35,441 bases of DNA, taken from NCBI GenBank assembly GCA_009784025.1, contig WQVK01000026.1, positions 1 through 35,441 of the forward strand, read 5' to 3'. Position 1 is the stretch's first letter; every line of letters begins with the position of its first letter. Below the pieces are notes generated by a model. It was not told the DNA's origin. It saw nothing but the letters and a program-made list of their open reading frames with translations, and did not search any database. Origin of the DNA: Defluviitaleaceae bacterium (lineage in GTDB: Bacteria > Bacillota > Clostridia > Lachnospirales > WQUN01). The position numbers were made by a program, and so were the translations under genes. This document shows positions 31,519-35,441 of the stretch, one piece after another.

Positions 31519-32919
31519 ATGTCTACTGTGGGCAAGTTTAAAAGAACCTTGCTGGACTTTGGCCTCACTAGGATTATTATTATATTTACGCTTTTAATCC
31601 TGCTGTCGCTGGCAAGTTTTTATGATATGAATATTCCAAGGTTTCTTAGCGATATTTTAACGCGCTGGGGGACATTTGGTATATTGATTTTGGCTATGGT
31701 GCCGGGTATACAAAGCGGTATAGGGCCTAACTTTGGTATTACCGTTGGTATCACTAGCGGGCTGCTGGGCGCAGTGCTTAGTTTGGAATTGCGGTTTAGA
31801 GGATTTTTCGATGCCTTTATTGTAGAGCCGTATCATTATTTTGTTACTGTTACAGAGCCTTTGGGGGCAATTATGGAGGCCAGGGTTTACACAGAGGCTG
31901 GCAGGTGGATTACGCCAGTTGTCACATTTGTGGAGGGCCATTGGATGCGGCGTGTAGTTGGCCGAGCCGTGCAAGAGGGTTATGATTTTATAGTGCCAGA
32001 GGGCTATAGGTATATATTGCAAGAGGGCTATAGATTTCTAATTCCCGATGGTTATGAACATATAATGCATGAGGGTTATAACTTTATTTTGCAGCCATTC
32101 GAGGTGCAATTCCCTTCTGCACCTATGTTTAACTTGGTTGGGCTGGCCACTATTTTTATGGCATTGATTATGGGTATTTTATTCTCTACCGTGGCTGGTA
32201 TCCTTTACGGTATGCTGCTTAACAGGGTTAAAGGTAGCGAAATGGCTATTTCTGCATATGTAGGGTTCTCCGTTGTGGCTTTGTTTAATATCGTATGGTT
32301 CACTTTACCAGTGAGCAGCGGTATTCTTATCTTGCCGGCCAGGGGCAGCGGTATGCGGCAGATGATTAACTTGCAAGACGATTTTGGGGATGTATTTAAT
32401 CGCATTTTCCAATTTGATATACCCCTTGCTGGCAGCAATTTAACAATACCTACTGGACTTTTGCTGGTGTTGTTCTTGTTGTGCTGGGTGGTATGGCTGT
32501 TTACACGAAGCCGCCTTGGCATGATGATGAGCGCCGCCGGCAGCAACCCGGAATACGCGAAGGCAAGCGGTATCAATGTAAACAAAATGCGTATCATCGG
32601 CACTATGCTCTCTACTGTGCTGGGTGCCGTAGGTATTATTGTATACGCTTCAAGCTTTGGGTTCATACAATTGTATAATGCGCCTTTGATGATGGGCTTT
32701 GCCACTGTTGCGGCGGTGCTTATTGGTGGCGCTACTGTAAGGAGGGCTAGGGTTTCGGATGCGCTTATTGGTGCGCTTTTATTTCATAGTATGTTGGCCA
32801 TTGCACTGCCGCTGGCTAACCGTATGCTGCCTGGTGTGGCTGCATTGCCAGAGATTTTCCGTGTTATTATAACCAACGGCATAATATTATTCGCCCTAAG
32901 TAGGGCAAAGGGGGCATAG
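31519..32919 (+). CDS. ABC transporter permease 1, with octapeptide-repeat loop
   Basis: This 466-residue permease belongs to the branched-chain/ribose-type permease family. Helices are visible at about 18-38, 51-68, 70-92, 203-235, 240-262 and five or so more to the end. The coupling region with FTRSRLGMMMSAAGSNPEYAKASGINVNKMRIIG (~325-360) contacts the ATPase. Between helix 3 and 4 lies a ~110-residue soluble loop that the partner permease lacks; it holds five consecutive 8-residue repeats at 153-192. GGAGGG precedes the ATG. The stop is two bases before the next permease, so they are coupled and probably form a heterodimer. Confidence 0.9.
   Translation: MSTVGKFKRTLLDFGLTRIIIIFTLLILLSLASFYDMNIPRFLSDILTRWGTFGILILAMVPGIQSGIGPNFGITVGITSGLLGAVLSLELRFRGFFDAFIVEPYHYFVTVTEPLGAIMEARVYTEAGRWITPVVTFVEGHWMRRVVGRAVQEGYDFIVPEGYRYILQEGYRFLIPDGYEHIMHEGYNFILQPFEVQFPSAPMFNLVGLATIFMALIMGILFSTVAGILYGMLLNRVKGSEMAISAYVGFSVVALFNIVWFTLPVSSGILILPARGSGMRQMINLQDDFGDVFNRIFQFDIPLAGSNLTIPTGLLLVLFLLCWVVWLFTRSRLGMMMSAAGSNPEYAKASGINVNKMRIIGTMLSTVLGAVGIIVYASSFGFIQLYNAPLMMGFATVAAVLIGGATVRRARVSDALIGALLFHSMLAIALPLANRMLPGVAALPEIFRVIITNGIILFALSRAKGA
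31975..32094 (+). repeat. Five tandem 24-bp (8-residue) coding repeats in permease 1
   Basis: The repeats are EGYDFIVP, EGYRYILQ, EGYRFLIP, DGYEHIMH and EGYNFILQ, residues 153-192, all exactly eight residues long. Asp/Glu, Gly and Tyr are fixed at positions 1-3. DNA units diverge at third positions, so selection acts on the protein. Confidence 0.9.
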
Positions 32920-32921
32920 TC

Positions 32922-34601
32922 ATGGCGGATAAAATAATGCAATATAAAATTTCTATCCTGCTTGTGGTGGTTTCGTTGATTTTCTTTGCCTTGGGCTTTG
33001 CTACGGCTAGTACGATGTCGCGCCTTTTGTGGCATATGATTTTGCTGGCGGGGCTTGTTGCCGGGCTGGCAGCGGCTTTGACCGGCCCTGAAAGCACTAA
33101 GGATTTTGTGCGCCGCAATAAAGTTGTTATTCTTTTTGCGGCCATAACGGTGTTTGCATTCTTGAATGCCAATACATCGCCAGAGCTGTTCTTTAGTGAA
33201 CTATTTACGCGCTTTGGGCGCAATACATTTATTGTGTTAAGTTTGCTTATCCCGGTGGTTGCTGGGCTTGGGCTTAACTTTGGTATTGTTATTGGCGCAA
33301 TGAGTGCCCAGGTGGCTATTTTCCTCGCCATTGTTTTTGGTGGCGTTGGGTTCTGGGGGCTTATGCTTGCGGTGATTATCGCTACGCCGCTGGCTATGCT
33401 GCTTGGCTACAGTGTTGGGCGGCTTTTCAACGGTATGAAGGGTAGCGAAATGATTGGCGGTATGATTGCCGGTATTTTCTACGATGGGTTTTACCAGTTC
33501 CTTTTCCTTTGGGTATTTGGTGGGCTTATTCCCCTTGCCATGTTATTTCCCAACACCGCGCCGCGCATGATGGTGGGTGATGGAGGCGTAGGCGTAGTTA
33601 GCACAATCGACCTTGGGCAAACACCAAACTATTTCCGCCAGGCTTTTGATAATGTGCCTATGCTTAGCATATTGCAGGTGATGTTCTTTGCTATGCTGGC
33701 CTTTGTTGTAATAGGGATAATAATCAACCTTGCCAAGAAGCAGGATTTCAAGCAGGGCTTGCTTAAGCCTATGGTGGTTCTGGCTGTATTGGCCGTGGGT
33801 TTTGGTTTAAGCTTTATCCCAGATATAAACACATTCCTTAACCAGCCAAGGCTTGCAGGCATTTACGCTCTTAGGCTTGTGTTTATCGTGACAGTTTTGA
33901 TGGTGGTGTACCGCTATGTAATGGCGCGCCGCGAGGGCAAGCCTTTTAACATACCCAAACATGTTTTTTATCTTGTTTTGGCTACGGCGGTTTTGGCCTT
34001 CACCCTTCCTGCCGACTATAGTTTAGTTCTGCGCCGCGTGCAAATTGCCGTACTGCCATATATGATGGTGGGCGGGCTTTGCTTTGGTATAACATGGTTC
34101 TTAAAAACAAAACTTGGCCAAAACATGCGTACAGTTGGCCACAACCGGGCAGTTGCCACTGCCGCCGGCATAAATGTAAACCGCACCCGCATTATCGCCA
34201 TGATGATGTCTACTGTGCTGGCCAGCTGGGGGCAAATCATTTTCATGCAAAATATCGGCTTGATGACCACTTATGGCGGCCACCAGCAGGTTGGATTTTA
34301 TGCTATTGCGGCGCTGCTCGTGGGTGGCGCTACGGTAAGTAAGGCTTCTGTAAAACACGCGATACTGGGCGTCTTCTTGTTCCATGCGATGTTTATCTTG
34401 GCACCGCCGGCTAGTATTCAGCTTACTGGCAGCGCCGGAATTGGCGAATACTCACGGGTTATCGCGGGTAATGCGGTAATTGCCCTGGCGTTAATAATGC
34501 ATGTATGGACTCGTGTAAAAAAGACCAAAAAAGACAAGGCCAAACCCCCAGAAGCCCCACCAGCCGCAGCTTCAGAACCAGCAGCAGAACCAGCCAGCTA
34601 A
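32922..34601 (+). CDS. ABC transporter permease 2
   Basis: This 559-residue permease of the same family as its neighbour has about 12-14 helices from residue 8 on. It shares the motifs GLNFGIVIGAMSAQ, GMKGSEMIGGMIAG and the ATPase-contact region MRTVGHNRAVATAAGINVNRTRIIAMM (~405-431). In place of the repeat loop of permease 1 it continues straight from helix to helix, but it has an extra pair of helices in the middle (about 255-340). The last ~35 residues are a Lys-then-Ala/Pro-rich tail. GGGGGC lies before the ATG. Confidence 0.92.
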   Translation: MADKIMQYKISILLVVVSLIFFALGFATASTMSRLLWHMILLAGLVAGLAAALTGPESTKDFVRRNKVVILFAAITVFAFLNANTSPELFFSELFTRFGRNTFIVLSLLIPVVAGLGLNFGIVIGAMSAQVAIFLAIVFGGVGFWGLMLAVIIATPLAMLLGYSVGRLFNGMKGSEMIGGMIAGIFYDGFYQFLFLWVFGGLIPLAMLFPNTAPRMMVGDGGVGVVSTIDLGQTPNYFRQAFDNVPMLSILQVMFFAMLAFVVIGIIINLAKKQDFKQGLLKPMVVLAVLAVGFGLSFIPDINTFLNQPRLAGIYALRLVFIVTVLMVVYRYVMARREGKPFNIPKHVFYLVLATAVLAFTLPADYSLVLRRVQIAVLPYMMVGGLCFGITWFLKTKLGQNMRTVGHNRAVATAAGINVNRTRIIAMMMSTVLASWGQIIFMQNIGLMTTYGGHQQVGFYAIAALLVGGATVSKASVKHAILGVFLFHAMFILAPPASIQLTGSAGIGEYSRVIAGNAVIALALIMHVWTRVKKTKKDKAKPPEAPPAAASEPAAEPAS

Positions 34602-34640
34602 AAATAAAAAGGGGAATCTCCCCCAGAAAGGGACAAAACT

Positions 34641-34955
34641 ATGATAGTAGTAACTACAGACCACATCCACGGTAAAAACCTTGAAACAATCGGCCACGTA
34701 AAAGGCAGCATGGTACGCGCAAAACACATAGGCAAAGACATAATGGCCGGCCTAAAATCCATAGTGGGCGGCGAACTTCGTCCCTACACAGACATGCTGC
34801 TAGAAGCCCATTCTATAGCAGACGACCGCATGGTAGAGGCCGCCCGCGAGCTGGGCGCAGACGCCATAGTAAACGTGCGCTACTCGATAGCCTCTGGCGG
34901 AACAAGCGAGGCGATGGTAGTGTTGGTGGCGGGTACTGCTGTGCGGTTTGTGTGA
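34641..34955 (+). CDS. YbjQ/UPF0145 family protein
   Basis: This 104-residue protein spans a whole YbjQ (heavy-metal-binding-like) domain: MIVVTTDHIHGKNLETIGHV, GLKSIVGGELRPYTDMLLEA, ADDRMVEAARELGADAIVNV and a final VLVAGTAVRFV. The family forms pentamers; its role is unknown. AAGGGA precedes the ATG. It lies 39 bases after permease 2 and is probably on the same transcript, with a small GGGG/CCCC hairpin in the gap. AAAACCGC comes six bases after the stop codon. Confidence 0.9.
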   Translation: MIVVTTDHIHGKNLETIGHVKGSMVRAKHIGKDIMAGLKSIVGGELRPYTDMLLEAHSIADDRMVEAARELGADAIVNVRYSIASGGTSEAMVVLVAGTAVRFV

Positions 34956-34961
34956 TGCACT

Positions 34962-35085
34962 AAAACCGCCAGATGTTTTGCTGGCCGCAATCCCCAAAGC
35001 CTTTGAACAGGTCCGCTTTGCGAACTAGGCACAACCTGCTGCCCGATTTCTTTTGGGTTGCATTTGAGGAAATGTTTTGCAGAAA
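34962..35085 (-). repeat. AAAACCGC element and diverged GGTTGC...CCCGAT repeat
   Basis: CCAG-ATGTTTTG-CTGG follows AAAACCGC. Then GCCCGATTTCTTTTGGGTTGC is a diverged, inverted relative of the unit at 11557 (GGTAACCCGAAAGAAATCGG). No gene is seen here. Confidence 0.5.
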
Positions 35086-35111
35086 GCTTAATGTCTTAAT
35101 TTTTGATTTTG

Positions 35112-35139
35112 AAAAAGCCCGTGTTTACGGGCTTTTTTT
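35112..35139 (+). terminator. Intrinsic terminator of the transporter cluster
   Basis: AAAAAGCCCGT and ACGGGCTTTTT form an 11-pair stem with loop GTTT and a T tract. Confidence 0.88.
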
Positions 35140-35185
35140 GTTTTCATGCTGAAAAAGTGATGCAAAAATAAGCCGTTTTGGCTGA

Positions 35186-35211
35186 AAAATGGTACCATAC
35201 GGTACCATTTT
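35186..35211. repeat. GGTACC-N4-GGTACC box
   Basis: GGTACC at 35191-35196 and 35201-35206 in an AAAAAT...ATTTTT frame; an AAGCCGTTTT block lies just before, as in the long repeats. Confidence 0.75.
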
Positions 35212-35261
35212 TTATATAAAACGGGCAAAATGAATAAACTTATAGCTGCCGTATCAAATGA

Positions 35262-35441
35262 CTATACAGGCAGCATTCTGGTGTGCTTGTCAATATATCC
35301 GCACAAAAAACAATTCAACTTATAGCCGCTCCACCTAAAAACCCTCACATAGAGCTTGTAAATTTCCCACAAGCCTTCGTCGCTAAAAACCTTGCGCACC
35401 GCTAGTGCGCGGCGGTTTTCAGCTCCTCGCCTTGCGAAAAA
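35262..35441 (-). CDS. C-terminal fragment of unidentified repeated protein (5' off window)
   Basis: The frame enters from the right window edge and encodes 59 residues before TAG. The first 41 match the product of 2-127 at about 35 positions (LAVRKVFSDEGL, EIYK, VFRWSGYK). The last 18 are not shared. I do not recognise the family; the gene starts outside the window. Confidence 0.4.
   Translation of the reverse strand, partial: FFARRGAENRRALAVRKVFSDEGLWEIYKLYVRVFRWSGYKLNCFLCGYIDKHTRMLPV
35320..35441. repeat. Right copy of terminal inverted repeat
   Basis: Reverse complement of 2-123 with about eight substitutions and no gaps; includes the same CTGAAAACC-based hairpin, in which one TTTTCAG became TTTTTAG. 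Confidence 0.85.

Noticed and set aside
1-35441. CRISPR array, tRNA or rRNA genes, prophage
   Set aside because: No regularly spaced identical repeats, no tRNA T-arm/acceptor pattern and no phage structural or integrase genes were seen. The many dispersed repeats are not clustered with spacers.

Overview
The window is a gene-dense stretch of a Bacillota genome, probably Clostridia and perhaps Lachnospirales-like. The evidence is strong AGGAGG-type ribosome binding sites, SigA-type promoters (TTGACA-17-TATAAT variants), a Noc/ParB protein, MoxR-DUF58-DUF4129 genes, an apparently split DUF5717 protein and a DUF3798 lipoprotein transporter. All of this is read from sequence without database searches. 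No rRNA, tRNA, CRISPR array, phage gene or transposase gene was seen. The first and last ~122 bases are inverted copies of one repeat, and both read as the tail of the same unidentified protein, so the window probably ends where an assembly broke on a dispersed repeat.

Layout. 222-743: GNAT acetyltransferase (-). 797-5779: three tightly packed genes (-), a three-helix coiled-coil membrane protein followed by two proteins that look like the N- and C-terminal parts of DUF5717. 6185-7153: sugar-transfer-type ATP-grasp protein (-). 7270-11535: an ECF sigma / anti-sigma / three secreted proteins operon (-), flanked by ~370-bp direct repeats; the last gene has its good start site one base out of frame. 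11707-13002: murA (-), divergent from dcd-valS (+, 13206-16393). 16790-19528: moxR-DUF58-DUF4129. 19828-20773: erm rRNA methyltransferase behind a leader peptide ending Arg-Leu-Arg and a terminator (drug-inducible attenuation architecture). 20899-21765: EamA transporter. 22172-23242: comEA and a small membrane protein. 23528-23893: ACT-domain protein (-). 24247-26883: P-type Ca2+-ATPase (-). 27261-28067: Noc/ParB. 28437-34955: DUF3798 lipoprotein, ABC ATPase, two permeases and a YbjQ protein. The first permease carries five tandem octapeptide repeats in a large loop.

The intergenic regions are very rich in small dispersed repeats. They include a ~105-118 bp MITE-like element with TATAGTGAAATAA ends (six copies plus a remnant), a 27-bp 12-3-12 palindrome (four copies), GGTACC-N4-GGTACC boxes (four loci), a double-hairpin repeat that appears to carry a promoter (four copies, one with another repeat nested in it), and an AAAACCGT motif at or just after the stop codon of seven genes. 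These repeats account for most of the non-coding sequence and are the most unusual property of the window.
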